Assembly (NCBI GenBank): GCA_041170585.1
Contig: JBEDNN010000033.1
Span: 1 to 16,439 of the forward strand
Length of the DNA: 16,439 nt
Direction of reading: 5' to 3'
Source of the DNA: JBDLSY01 sp041170585
GTDB lineage: Bacteria > Pseudomonadota > Gammaproteobacteria > Burkholderiales > Burkholderiaceae_C
Under the pieces are notes generated by a model that ran no database searches, had not been told where the DNA came from, and saw only the letters and a list, made by a program, of their open reading frames with translations. The position numbers were made by a program, and so were the translations under genes. The first letter of the stretch is position 1. Every line of letters starts with the position of its first letter. Of the stretch, positions 6,453 through 13,583 are shown one piece after another.

Positions 6453-6560
6453 GGTATTGCTACTTAAAAATAGTTATTGTGTTTTTTATCTTACGCAAGC
6501 TTTATTTTGCTAAGAAAATTTTAGAAATATATACTTTAACCATATTAAAGTAGCAATGCC
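6453..6560 (+). mobile_element. 108-bp MITE, copy 2
   Basis: This copy is identical to copy 1 over all 108 positions and in the same orientation, but it sits between a different perfect 8-bp duplication (ATTTTTAA). The shared sequence was therefore placed by insertion and not by duplication of a larger segment. It lies between parS site 2 and the end of rsmG. Removing the element and one duplication copy would shrink the rsmG-parA gap from 192 to 76 nt. Read leftward toward parA, the right end contains TTGCTA (6556-6551), a 17-nt spacer and TATATA (6533-6528), a weak promoter-like pair. Confidence 0.9.
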
Positions 6561-6568
6561 ATTTTTAA
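6561..6568. repeat. 8-bp target-site duplication ATTTTTAA (right), copy 2; contains the rsmG stop
   Basis: The rsmG stop codon (6565-6567 on the minus strand) lies inside this duplicated octamer. Insertion therefore hit the stop codon itself, and the duplication left the protein unchanged. Confidence 0.85.
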
Positions 6569-7233
6569 TACTTAATTGTTGTAATACGCTCCAAAAAAGC
6601 CAAGCTTCTTGCTTCGTTTAAGTGCGGAACAGTCATAGTATGAATGGCTTTAATCTGCCAATTATTAGGTAAATTTTCCGCTTCTAACAGTAAACGTGGC
6701 CCTTTCATCGCCGCAATACAGCCATTGTCTTGGATACAATGCTCGGTTAATAAGGCAATATCAGCCAATGCAGTCCATGCCCGTGCAGTAATTACACTAT
6801 AAATTCCTTGCCAATCTTGTATACGTACACCATGTGCTTGTGCATTGTATAGCCGCAAAGTACCTATGGCTTGCTTAATAAATAAAATCTTTTTTTGTAC
6901 CGCATCTAACATAGTGATTTCAATATTTGGTACACAAATAGCCAATACTATACCCGGCAGCCCTGCCCCTGTACCCACGTCAAGCATTTTACGTTGGCTT
7001 AATGGATATAAAGACAACCGCTCTGTAATCGGTTGCACGACTGCCATACAATCAAAGATATGTTTAATAACAATGTCAGACAATGTTTTAAATGCCGATA
7101 AATTATAGGCAGCATTCCATTTGTGAAGCAGTAAGGCATATTCTGTTAAAGCATGTATTTGTGTTGAGTCTAAATCTAAGTTTAATTCAGCTGCGGCAGC
7201 TGTAATGTGGGTGTTAAGCGTTGAAGCATTCAT
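6565..7233 (-). CDS. rsmG: 16S rRNA (guanine(527)-N7)-methyltransferase RsmG
   Basis: RsmG (GidB) methylates N7 of G527 in 16S rRNA using S-adenosylmethionine. The 222 residues match the family. Visible are the N-terminal helix ending LLHKWNAAYNLSAF, the cofactor-binding MLDVGTGAGLPGIVLAI (83-99, glycine loop 87-94), LDAVQKKILFIKQA, and ITARAWTALADI. The ATG at 7233 has no Shine-Dalgarno sequence, but the length upstream of the conserved block is normal. The gene precedes parA on the same strand, a common arrangement near replication origins. Here, however, the usual upstream partner mnmG (gidA) is replaced by an acyltransferase gene. The 3' end abuts a MITE insertion that falls in the stop codon without altering it. 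Confidence 0.95.
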   Translation of the reverse strand: MNASTLNTHITAAAAELNLDLDSTQIHALTEYALLLHKWNAAYNLSAFKTLSDIVIKHIFDCMAVVQPITERLSLYPLSQRKMLDVGTGAGLPGIVLAICVPNIEITMLDAVQKKILFIKQAIGTLRLYNAQAHGVRIQDWQGIYSVITARAWTALADIALLTEHCIQDNGCIAAMKGPRLLLEAENLPNNWQIKAIHTMTVPHLNEARSLAFLERITTIKY

Positions 7234-7272
7234 GATGGAGTTTAAAATAAATTAAAAATGGCAACTATTCAT

Positions 7273-7288
7273 TGTTTCACGTGAAACA
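7273..7288. promoter_or_regulatory. parS site 3 (TGTTTCACGTGAAACA), between the acyltransferase gene and rsmG
   Basis: This perfect 16-bp palindrome ends 1 nt before the stop codon of the acyltransferase gene and lies 39 nt upstream of the rsmG start. With sites 1 and 2 it makes three perfect parS sites in about 1.7 kb. Confidence 0.93.
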
Positions 7289-7289
7289 A

Positions 7290-8219
7290 TTAAGTGGGTA
7301 TAACGGTTGATAGAACATGTTTATAACGCTTATAACCCCAAGCATAGTATAAGGAATGGCGTTTTACTACACATTCTAACGCACTGTTTAAGTGCCGTGA
7401 AATGGCTTCAGCCTCATTTAATAACGAATTTATCGCTATTTCAGGCAATACAATTCGTTCGCAGTGGACTTGCCAACCATCAACATTAGGAATGGCATAA
7501 ATAATATACATACGGGCTTGCGTGGCCAAATGTAATTTAGCGGGTAAATTAATAGTGTAAGCATCACGTCCAAACCAAGGCAGCCATAGTCCTTCACCTT
7601 GTTTGGGGACTTGGTCAGGTAATATGCCTAACAAGCCATTTGATTTAAGTGTTTTTAAAGCCACCCGCACACCCCCCGTATCAGCCCGTGCCATAGTTAG
7701 GTTAGTAATATTGCGTACCGACTCAATAAATTGAGCAACCCATTTTTGTTTAGGACGACGATACATAGCAGTCAGTGGCGTTTGATGAGCAATCCACTTT
7801 GCCAACGCTTCAAAGCACCCTAAATGCGGTGTAAGTAATATAGTCGCATGCCTATTGTTAAGCGCTTCATGGACTGCTGCATTGCTTTCAGGTGAAATAC
7901 TAATCTTTTTAGCCACTGTTTTTGTACAACGAAGCCATACCCATAGCATATCAGCAGCCCCACAAACAATGGCTTGATTGACTGAAAATATTGATAAGTT
8001 TAATTGTGCTTGTGTTAAATTACTCGCAATCGTTTTACGGTGTTTAGCTGATAAAACGTAAATTAAAATACCTATTAATTTAGCCAATATTCGCAGATAA
8101 TTTAAAGGTAAACGCGTAGCTGTATATGTAACTGTATATAAAATAAACAATAATAAATTATTAAATAAATTATTAAAAAAGGTATTAAACAAAGTACTAA
8201 AAAATGATGGAGGTATCAT
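7290..8219 (-). CDS. Lysophospholipid / lipid A acyltransferase (LpxL/HtrB family)
   Basis: Members of this family add secondary acyl chains to Kdo-lipid A precursors at the inner membrane. The 309 residues are the usual length. A hydrophobic N-terminus (about 20-35) and a second hydrophobic stretch around 42-57 fit a membrane anchor. The catalytic H-x4-E signature is visible as TPHLGCFEAL (H132, E137), followed by the conserved MYRRPKQ block (152-158) and GILPDQVPKQGEGLWLPWFGRDA (198-220). The N-terminus contains in-frame repeats FNNLFNNL and YTVTYTA, coming from a 12-bp tandem repeat. No Shine-Dalgarno sequence precedes the ATG at 8219, and the exact start is uncertain. The gene is divergent from metK. 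LpxL and LpxM cannot be told apart from sequence alone here. Confidence 0.88.
   Translation of the reverse strand: MIPPSFFSTLFNTFFNNLFNNLLLFILYTVTYTATRLPLNYLRILAKLIGILIYVLSAKHRKTIASNLTQAQLNLSIFSVNQAIVCGAADMLWVWLRCTKTVAKKISISPESNAAVHEALNNRHATILLTPHLGCFEALAKWIAHQTPLTAMYRRPKQKWVAQFIESVRNITNLTMARADTGGVRVALKTLKSNGLLGILPDQVPKQGEGLWLPWFGRDAYTINLPAKLHLATQARMYIIYAIPNVDGWQVHCERIVLPEIAINSLLNEAEAISRHLNSALECVVKRHSLYYAWGYKRYKHVLSTVIPT
8152..8175. repeat. 12-bp perfect tandem repeat inside the acyltransferase N-terminus
   Basis: AATAAATTATTA occurs at 8152-8163 and 8164-8175 and encodes the repeated NNL of FNNLFNNL. A unit of three-codon-compatible length has been tolerated inside a membrane-anchor region. 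Confidence 0.8.
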
Positions 8220-8437
8220 AGGTTTATAATGAGTGTTATAGTTTTCGGTGGTTTAGTTAATTATGAACAACTTGCTTGACACCGTAGAAGTGATATTTTG
8301 AGCTATTTTTTATTGCTTTAAATAAATTTTCTAAAATAACCAAGCTAAAGCGTTCGCTGTTACTTAAAATTAAGTGCGTTATAAAACACTTATTGTTGCA
8401 GCAACGCTGTGTTCTTAACCATGTTTTTAACATACTT

Positions 8438-8443
8438 AAGGAA
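8438..8443 (+). promoter_or_regulatory. Ribosome binding site AAGGAA deciding the metK start
   Basis: AAGGAA lies 6 nt upstream of the GTG at 8450-8452, in the right window for a Shine-Dalgarno sequence. The longer frame starting at ATG 8393 would add 19 residues with no homology and has no such site. This favours GTG. Confidence 0.7.
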
Positions 8444-8449
8444 ACAGCC

Positions 8450-9619
8450 GTGTCTTCACTGCCTAATGATTATTTTTTTACCTCGGAATCTGTGTCTGAA
8501 GGACACCCCGATAAAGTGGCCGATCAAATCTCTGATGCCATTTTAGACGCAGTCTTTAAACAAGATAAATATTCACGCGTTGCCGCTGAAACACTCTGTA
8601 ATACGGGTTTAGTCGTATTGGCAGGTGAAATTACTACCAATGCCAATGTGGATTATATTCAAGTCGCACGCGACACGATTAAACGGATTGGCTATGACAA
8701 TACCGATTATGGCATTGACCACCGAGGGTGTGCGGTTATGGTCTGTTATGACAAACAAAGCCATGACATTGCTCAAGGCGTTAATGAAGGGCAGGGGCTT
8801 GATTTAGACCAAGGTGCAGGCGACCAAGGACTGATGTTTGGCTATGCGTGCAATGAAACCATTGCACTGATGCCCGCACCGATTTACTATAGCCACCGTT
8901 TGATGGAACGACAAGCCTGTTTGCGTAAAGATGGCCGTTTGCCTTGGTTGCGTCCTGATGCAAAAAGTCAAATTACCTTTAAATATGTCAATGGCAAACC
9001 TGATTCAATTGATACTGTTGTGCTATCCACGCAACACGCCCCAGATATCGCACACGCCGATTTGTGTGAAGCGGTAATTGAAATGATTATTAAACCTGTT
9101 TTGCCTAAAGAGTTAATAAAAAAAGACATTAAATACTTGATTAATCCAACAGGGCGGTTTGTCATTGGAGGCCCGCAAGGCGACTGTGGTTTAACGGGGC
9201 GTAAAATTATTGTAGATACTTATGGCGGTGCAGCCCCTCACGGTGGTGGGGCTTTTAGTGGTAAAGACCCAAGCAAAGTAGACCGTAGTGCGGCTTATGC
9301 GGCACGCTATGTGGCTAAAAATATTGTAGCCGCCGGCTTGGCTGAAAAATGTCAAATACAAATTAGTTATGCCATTGGTGTCGCAAAACCAACCAGTGTG
9401 ATGGTGACAACCTTCGGTACAGGCAAAGTCAGTGATGAGCGTTTAAGCCTAATAGTGGCAGAGCATTTTGATTTACGTCCTAAAGGCATTGTGCAAATGT
9501 TAGATTTATTGCGGCCGATTTATGAAAAAACAGCGGCTTACGGCCATTTTGGACGTTCAGAGCCTGAATTTACTTGGGAAGCTATTGATAAAGCATTGGC
9601 TTTAAAAGCAGCGGTTTAA
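8450..9619 (+). CDS. metK: S-adenosylmethionine synthetase (GTG start)
   Basis: MetK makes S-adenosylmethionine from methionine and ATP in the cytoplasm. Started at GTG 8450 the product is 389 residues (VSSLPNDYFFTSESVSEGHPDK), which matches the family, whereas the open frame extends back to an ATG at 8393. Motifs include the substrate-binding GHPDKVADQISDAILDAV near the N-terminus, GAGDQGLMFGYA, the signature GGGAFSGKDPSKVDRSAAYAARY, and the C-terminal AAYGHFGR. The 230-nt gap to the divergent acyltransferase gene includes a TTGACA at 8276-8281 without a good -10 box, and no SAM riboswitch that I can recognise. ileS follows 79 nt downstream on the same strand. Neither ahcY nor other methyl-cycle genes adjoin. 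Confidence 0.96.
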   Translation: MSSLPNDYFFTSESVSEGHPDKVADQISDAILDAVFKQDKYSRVAAETLCNTGLVVLAGEITTNANVDYIQVARDTIKRIGYDNTDYGIDHRGCAVMVCYDKQSHDIAQGVNEGQGLDLDQGAGDQGLMFGYACNETIALMPAPIYYSHRLMERQACLRKDGRLPWLRPDAKSQITFKYVNGKPDSIDTVVLSTQHAPDIAHADLCEAVIEMIIKPVLPKELIKKDIKYLINPTGRFVIGGPQGDCGLTGRKIIVDTYGGAAPHGGGAFSGKDPSKVDRSAAYAARYVAKNIVAAGLAEKCQIQISYAIGVAKPTSVMVTTFGTGKVSDERLSLIVAEHFDLRPKGIVQMLDLLRPIYEKTAAYGHFGRSEPEFTWEAIDKALALKAAV

Positions 9620-9698
9620 ATTTTTATAAACCCTCACAACAAATTTATAATATTTTCACAATATTTCACAATAGTTTATAGTTTATATTTTTTGTATT

Positions 9699-12563
9699 AT
9701 GACTCTTTCAACCTCTAATTCTTCTGCGTCATCGACTGAAACACCATCTGGCTATCGTAATACGCTAAATATGCCTGATACGCCGTTTCCTATGCGGGGT
9801 GATTTGCCCAAGCGCGAGCCACAATGGGTCGCCAATTGGCAAAAAAATAAAGTTTATGACGCCATTCGTGCCGCACGTCAAGGAGCAGCTACTTTTATTT
9901 TGCATGATGGGCCGCCATATGCCAATGGCGATATTCATATTGGCCATGCAGTCAATAAAATTTTAAAAGATTTTATTATTAAAAGTAAAACTTTAGCGGG
10001 TTTTGATGCGCCTTACATACCTGGTTGGGATTGTCATGGTATGCCCATTGAGATTCAAATTGAAAAAAAACACGGCAAGGGTTTACCACCAGAAAAAACT
10101 TTGTCTTTAGCTAGAGCGTATGCTGACCAACAAATTGCCCGTCAAAAAACAGACTTTATACGTTTAGGTGTTTTAGGCGATTGGGAGAATCCCTATAAAA
10201 CTATGAACCCGCAAAATGAAGCTGACGAATTGCGTACTTTGGGTAAAATTCTTGATTTAGGGTATGTATTTCGTGGCTTAAAGCCAGTCAATTGGTGTTT
10301 TGATTGTGGCAGTGCTTTGGCTGAAGCCGAAGTTGAATACGCCGATAAAATAGACCCAGCCGTGTATGTTGCTTTTCCGTTGTTTGCAGGTGACACGCAT
10401 TTATTGGCACAGGCCTTTAATTTAGCAGCTATTCCAATAGATATTGCTGCCGTTATTTGGACGACAACACCGTGGACAATTGTTTCTAATCAGGCCTTAA
10501 ATATAAACCCTGAAGTCCAATACGCTTTAGTACAAACGATAAAACGGACATTTATAGTAGCTGCTGATTTAGTCGCTGACAATATGAAGCAGTGGGGGAC
10601 TGATAATACTGATGAAAATTTTACAGTATTAGCCACTTGTCAAGGTATCGCTTTGGCAGGTATTCGCTTTATGCATCCTTTGGCTAATCAGCATGCGGGT
10701 TATGAACGTTATTCACCTGTTTATATGGCTGATTATGTCACTGCTGACAGTGGAACAGGCATTGTTCACTGTGCACCTGCTTATGGTATTGAAGATTTTA
10801 ATAGCTTTAAACAACAAGGACGATTAGACACTGACATTATCGCGCCAGTGATGGGTAATGGTGTTTATGCTAGTAGCGAGCCTTTATTTGCTGGACAATA
10901 TATTTGGAAAGCGAATCCTGAAATTGTCAAAGCTTTGGAGATGGCAGGTAACTTATTAAAAGTAGTGTCTATCTCACACAGCTATATGCACTGTTGGCGA
11001 CATAAAACGCCGATTATTTACCGTGCAACACACCAGTGGTTTGCTGGCTTAGACCGTGAAGTCAGTATATCGACTGGCAATACACATTTAAGAAAAATCG
11101 CTTTAGATGCTATTGAAGCCACACAATTTTTTCCTGCATGGGGCAAGTCGCGTTTACGTAATATGATTGTAAACCGTCCAGACTGGACGCTTTCACGCCA
11201 ACGGCAGTGGGGCGTACCTATGGCATTTTTTGTACACAATGAAACAGGTGCTTTACACCCAAGAACGCCTGAACTATTGGAGAAAGTGGCTACATTAATT
11301 GAAGTACACGGCATTGAAGCTTGGCACACCCTAGATATTAAAGACTTATTGGGTGATGATGCTAAATATTACAGTAAAAATAGCGACACTTTAGATGTTT
11401 GGTTTGACAGTGGCGTAACCCATGCCACAGTATTAAAAGGCGTACGGGCTGATTTGTACTTAGAAGGCAGCGACCAACACCGTGGCTGGTTTCACAGTTC
11501 ATTATTGACAGGGGCAATGCTACAGGGTTATGCACCTTATAAAGCATTACTCACCCACGGTTTTGTCGTGGATAAAGATGGTAAAAAAATGAGTAAAAGT
11601 GTGGGCAATGTAGTTGCACCACAAATGGTCATTGATAAGTTTGGGGCAGATATTTTACGTTTATGGGTAGCCAGTACCGACTATTCAGGTGAACTGTTTA
11701 TTGGTGATGAAATTTTAAAGCGTGTCGTTGAGACTTACCGCCGTATTCGTAATACTTTAAAATTTTTATTGGCGAATATTAGTGATTTTTTACCTATTAA
11801 TGCAGTGCCTGTTGAAGATTTATTAGCAATAGACCGTTATGCCTTGGTATTAGCTCATCGCTTTATCGATGAAGTACAAGTGAGTTATGCCGCCTATGAG
11901 TTTCACCCAGTTGTCGCACGTATCCAACAGTTTTGTGCTGATGATTTAGGGGCTTTTTATTTAGATATTTTAAAAGACCGTCTGTATACTTGTCCAGCCA
12001 ATAGCCTTGCACGGCGTAGCGCACAAACGGCTTTGTGGCATATTACCCGTTCTTTATTGACAGCGATTGCCCCGATTTTAAGTTTTACTGCTGAAGAGGC
12101 ATGGCCTTTAGTTTCAGGCAATGAACGTAACACGAGTATTTTTATTGATACCTTTAATCAACCACCACACATTAATGATATTAAAACATTAAGTACTCAA
12201 TGGGATTTAATTCGTGGGGTTCGTGCAGAGGTGATACGTGAAATTGAAGTATTACGCAGCGCTGGAAAAGTCGGGGCATCGTTGCAGGCGACAGTTGCAA
12301 TTGCGGCTTATAGTGAAACATACCATGCTTTGTTGGCGATAAAAGATGAGCTAAAGTTTGTGTTTATCACATCAACAGTAACATTAATAAAAGCAGAATC
12401 AATAGCTGATGTACGTATTACAGTGATGCCAAGTGAACTTGCTAAATGTGAGCGGTGTTGGCATTATCACGACAGCGTGGGGAGTATAGAGTCTCACCCT
12501 ACTTTGTGTGTCCGTTGTCATAGCAATGTAGAAGGCGAAGGGGAACAGCGTTACTTTGCCTAG
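9699..12563 (+). CDS. ileS: Isoleucyl-tRNA synthetase
   Basis: This class Ia synthetase charges tRNA-Ile with isoleucine and edits misactivated valine. The 954 residues are close to the E. coli length. In order: NMPDTPFPMRGDLPKREP at the N-terminus (24-41), the HIGH motif (80-83) in DGPPYANGDIHIGHAVNKILKDF, GWDCHGMPIEIQIEK, the CP1 editing region with WTTTPWTIVSNQALNINP, the KMSKS loop (630-634) in KDGKKMSKSVGNVV, the anticodon-binding helical domain, and a C-terminal zinc site with cysteines 917, 920, 937 and 940. It is the bacterial zinc-containing type. The ATG at 9699 lacks a Shine-Dalgarno sequence, and the first 18 residues are Ser/Thr-rich and not conserved. lspA, which usually follows ileS, is absent. 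The next gene is convergent. Confidence 0.97.
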   Translation: MTLSTSNSSASSTETPSGYRNTLNMPDTPFPMRGDLPKREPQWVANWQKNKVYDAIRAARQGAATFILHDGPPYANGDIHIGHAVNKILKDFIIKSKTLAGFDAPYIPGWDCHGMPIEIQIEKKHGKGLPPEKTLSLARAYADQQIARQKTDFIRLGVLGDWENPYKTMNPQNEADELRTLGKILDLGYVFRGLKPVNWCFDCGSALAEAEVEYADKIDPAVYVAFPLFAGDTHLLAQAFNLAAIPIDIAAVIWTTTPWTIVSNQALNINPEVQYALVQTIKRTFIVAADLVADNMKQWGTDNTDENFTVLATCQGIALAGIRFMHPLANQHAGYERYSPVYMADYVTADSGTGIVHCAPAYGIEDFNSFKQQGRLDTDIIAPVMGNGVYASSEPLFAGQYIWKANPEIVKALEMAGNLLKVVSISHSYMHCWRHKTPIIYRATHQWFAGLDREVSISTGNTHLRKIALDAIEATQFFPAWGKSRLRNMIVNRPDWTLSRQRQWGVPMAFFVHNETGALHPRTPELLEKVATLIEVHGIEAWHTLDIKDLLGDDAKYYSKNSDTLDVWFDSGVTHATVLKGVRADLYLEGSDQHRGWFHSSLLTGAMLQGYAPYKALLTHGFVVDKDGKKMSKSVGNVVAPQMVIDKFGADILRLWVASTDYSGELFIGDEILKRVVETYRRIRNTLKFLLANISDFLPINAVPVEDLLAIDRYALVLAHRFIDEVQVSYAAYEFHPVVARIQQFCADDLGAFYLDILKDRLYTCPANSLARRSAQTALWHITRSLLTAIAPILSFTAEEAWPLVSGNERNTSIFIDTFNQPPHINDIKTLSTQWDLIRGVRAEVIREIEVLRSAGKVGASLQATVAIAAYSETYHALLAIKDELKFVFITSTVTLIKAESIADVRITVMPSELAKCERCWHYHDSVGSIESHPTLCVRCHSNVEGEGEQRYFA

Positions 12564-12599
12564 CGGTATTCCATTATTAATGAATATTAAACATATACA

Positions 12600-12619
12600 C
12601 CCCACGTCTAAGCGTGGGG
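12600..12619. terminator. GC-rich hairpin, likely terminator between ileS and the cytochrome c gene
   Basis: CCCCACG (12600-12606) pairs perfectly with CGTGGGG (12613-12619) around the loop TCTAAG, one of the few GC-rich stems in the window and placed between two convergent genes. On the plus strand it is followed by CTTTACT, a poor T tract, so the strength is uncertain. Confidence 0.6.
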
Positions 12620-12666
12620 CTTTACTATTGAATGCTTTACTATTTAATGTTAATTTAAATTTAAAC

Positions 12667-13302
12667 TCAACGTAAACTGGCAGCATAATCACTGACCGCT
12701 TTAATTTCAGCATCGCTCATTTTTGCTGCAATTGCAGTCATTTGAGTACTGTTTTTACGCAAGCCTTGGCGAAACGCAATCAGTTGTGCCTCGGTGTAAT
12801 CCCCCCATTGTCCACCCAAACTAGGAAACTGTATTGGCATACCTTTGCCAGTAGCCCCATGACAGCTGGCACAAGCGGCTAAACCTTTATCACGAAGACC
12901 ACCACGCCAAATTTTTTCACCCAGTAGTTTTAAATCAGGATTTTTACCAGTGGCAGGCTTTAATATTTGCTTACCGTAATAAGCCGATACATTACGAATA
13001 TCATCGTCACTTAAACCAGCGGCAAATCCAGCCATAATTGCATTGTTACGTTCAGCGGGTTTACCATTTTTAGATTTAAAATTGTGTAATTGTTTGGCTA
13101 AATATTCAGGGTGTTGTCCCGCTAACTTTGGAATAGATGGGCCAATTGCATTGCCTTCTGCCCCATGACACGCAACACACATTTGCAAAGCAATGGTTGA
13201 ACCCTTAACCGTATCGGGTGCTGATGCCAAAGATGGATTAATAAACAGGGCAGTACTGGCGAATGCGTAGGTAATAGATTTGAGTAGCTTGAATTGAGTC
13301 AT
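12667..13302 (-). CDS. Diheme cytochrome c4
   Basis: This is a periplasmic electron carrier, probably passing electrons to a terminal oxidase. A Sec signal peptide is visible (MTQFKLLKSITYAFASTALF followed by INPSLASA, cleavage around residue 27). The mature part has two similar class I domains, each with one heme site: CVACHGAEG (C42, C45, H46) and CASCHGATG (C144, C147, H148). Methionines that could be the sixth ligands are M90 in the first domain and M188 or M195 in the second. A total of 211 residues with twin CxxCH fits cytochrome c4. No Shine-Dalgarno sequence precedes the ATG at 13302. The gene is divergent from engB, a neighbourhood known from other beta- and gammaproteobacteria, and shares with it a repeat-rich 281-nt intergenic region. 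Confidence 0.92.
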   Translation of the reverse strand: MTQFKLLKSITYAFASTALFINPSLASAPDTVKGSTIALQMCVACHGAEGNAIGPSIPKLAGQHPEYLAKQLHNFKSKNGKPAERNNAIMAGFAAGLSDDDIRNVSAYYGKQILKPATGKNPDLKLLGEKIWRGGLRDKGLAACASCHGATGKGMPIQFPSLGGQWGDYTEAQLIAFRQGLRKNSTQMTAIAAKMSDAEIKAVSDYAASLR

Positions 13303-13363
13303 AATGAGTATTAATAAAATATTGTGGTGTATTTTTTTAGATATTATTGATAAATTTAATTTT

Positions 13364-13404
13364 AGCTTTTTAGCTTTTTAGCTTTTTAGCTTTTTAGCTT
13401 TTTT
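13364..13404. repeat. 8-bp tandem repeat AGCTTTTT x5
   Basis: Four perfect AGCTTTTT units (13364-13371, 13372-13379, 13380-13387, 13388-13395) are followed by a fifth with one extra T (13396-13404) and then AGTTTTTA. The array lies in the divergent promoter region of the cytochrome c4 and engB genes, closer to the cytochrome. Length changes here could alter spacing of upstream elements. Confidence 0.9.
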
Positions 13405-13415
13405 AGTTTTTATAT

Positions 13416-13430
13416 ACTACATATTGTAGT
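13416..13430. promoter_or_regulatory. Small palindrome ACTACA-tat-TGTAGT
   Basis: A perfect 6-bp inverted repeat lies mid-way in the cytochrome c4/engB divergent gap, followed by the imperfect palindrome ATTGCTTAAGCAGTAAT. Either could be an operator, but no regulator family is suggested. The remaining sequence in this 281-nt gap is the two tandem arrays and AT-rich filler. Confidence 0.25.
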
Positions 13431-13518
13431 TATTGTACTTATTGCTTAAGCAGTAATAATTAGCAATAAAATATAATATTGTAGCCTTGCCTTTATATTA
13501 AGCCTTTATATTTATTTT

Positions 13519-13562
13519 AGTTTTTTAGTTTTTTAGTTTTAAATTTTTAGTTTTAAATTTTT
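13519..13562. repeat. Compound tandem repeat AGTTTTTT x2 and AGTTTTAAATTTTT x2
   Basis: Two 8-bp units (13519-13526, 13527-13534) pass directly into two 14-bp units (13535-13548, 13549-13562). The 14-bp unit looks like the 8-bp unit expanded by AAATTTTT. The array ends 21 nt before the engB start codon and occupies the place where a ribosome-binding leader would lie. Confidence 0.85.
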
Positions 13563-13583
13563 AGTTTACTGATAATCAATTTT

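Noticed and set aside
8355..8376. Possible fourth MITE end (TGTTACTTAAAATTAAG)
   Set aside because: Only a short AT-rich match to the terminal repeat. The following sequence does not match the element.
8220..8449. SAM riboswitch or strong promoter in the metK leader
   Set aside because: No recognisable SAM riboswitch core was seen. TTGACA at 8276 has no -10 box at acceptable spacing.
11018..11329. Leftward 103-residue open frame
   Set aside because: It is antisense within ileS, has no family resemblance and no ribosome binding site.
12597..12622. GC-rich hairpin as an IS200/IS605 end or omega-RNA remnant
   Set aside because: The hairpin shape is similar, but there is no transposase or TnpB remnant and its position between convergent genes is explained by a terminator.
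12399..12713. Leftward 104-residue open frame
   Set aside because: It overlaps the end of ileS, the terminator hairpin and the end of the cytochrome gene, and its composition is that of a chance frame.
13364..13562. CRISPR-like array
   Set aside because: Units are 8-14 bp and directly tandem with no spacers.
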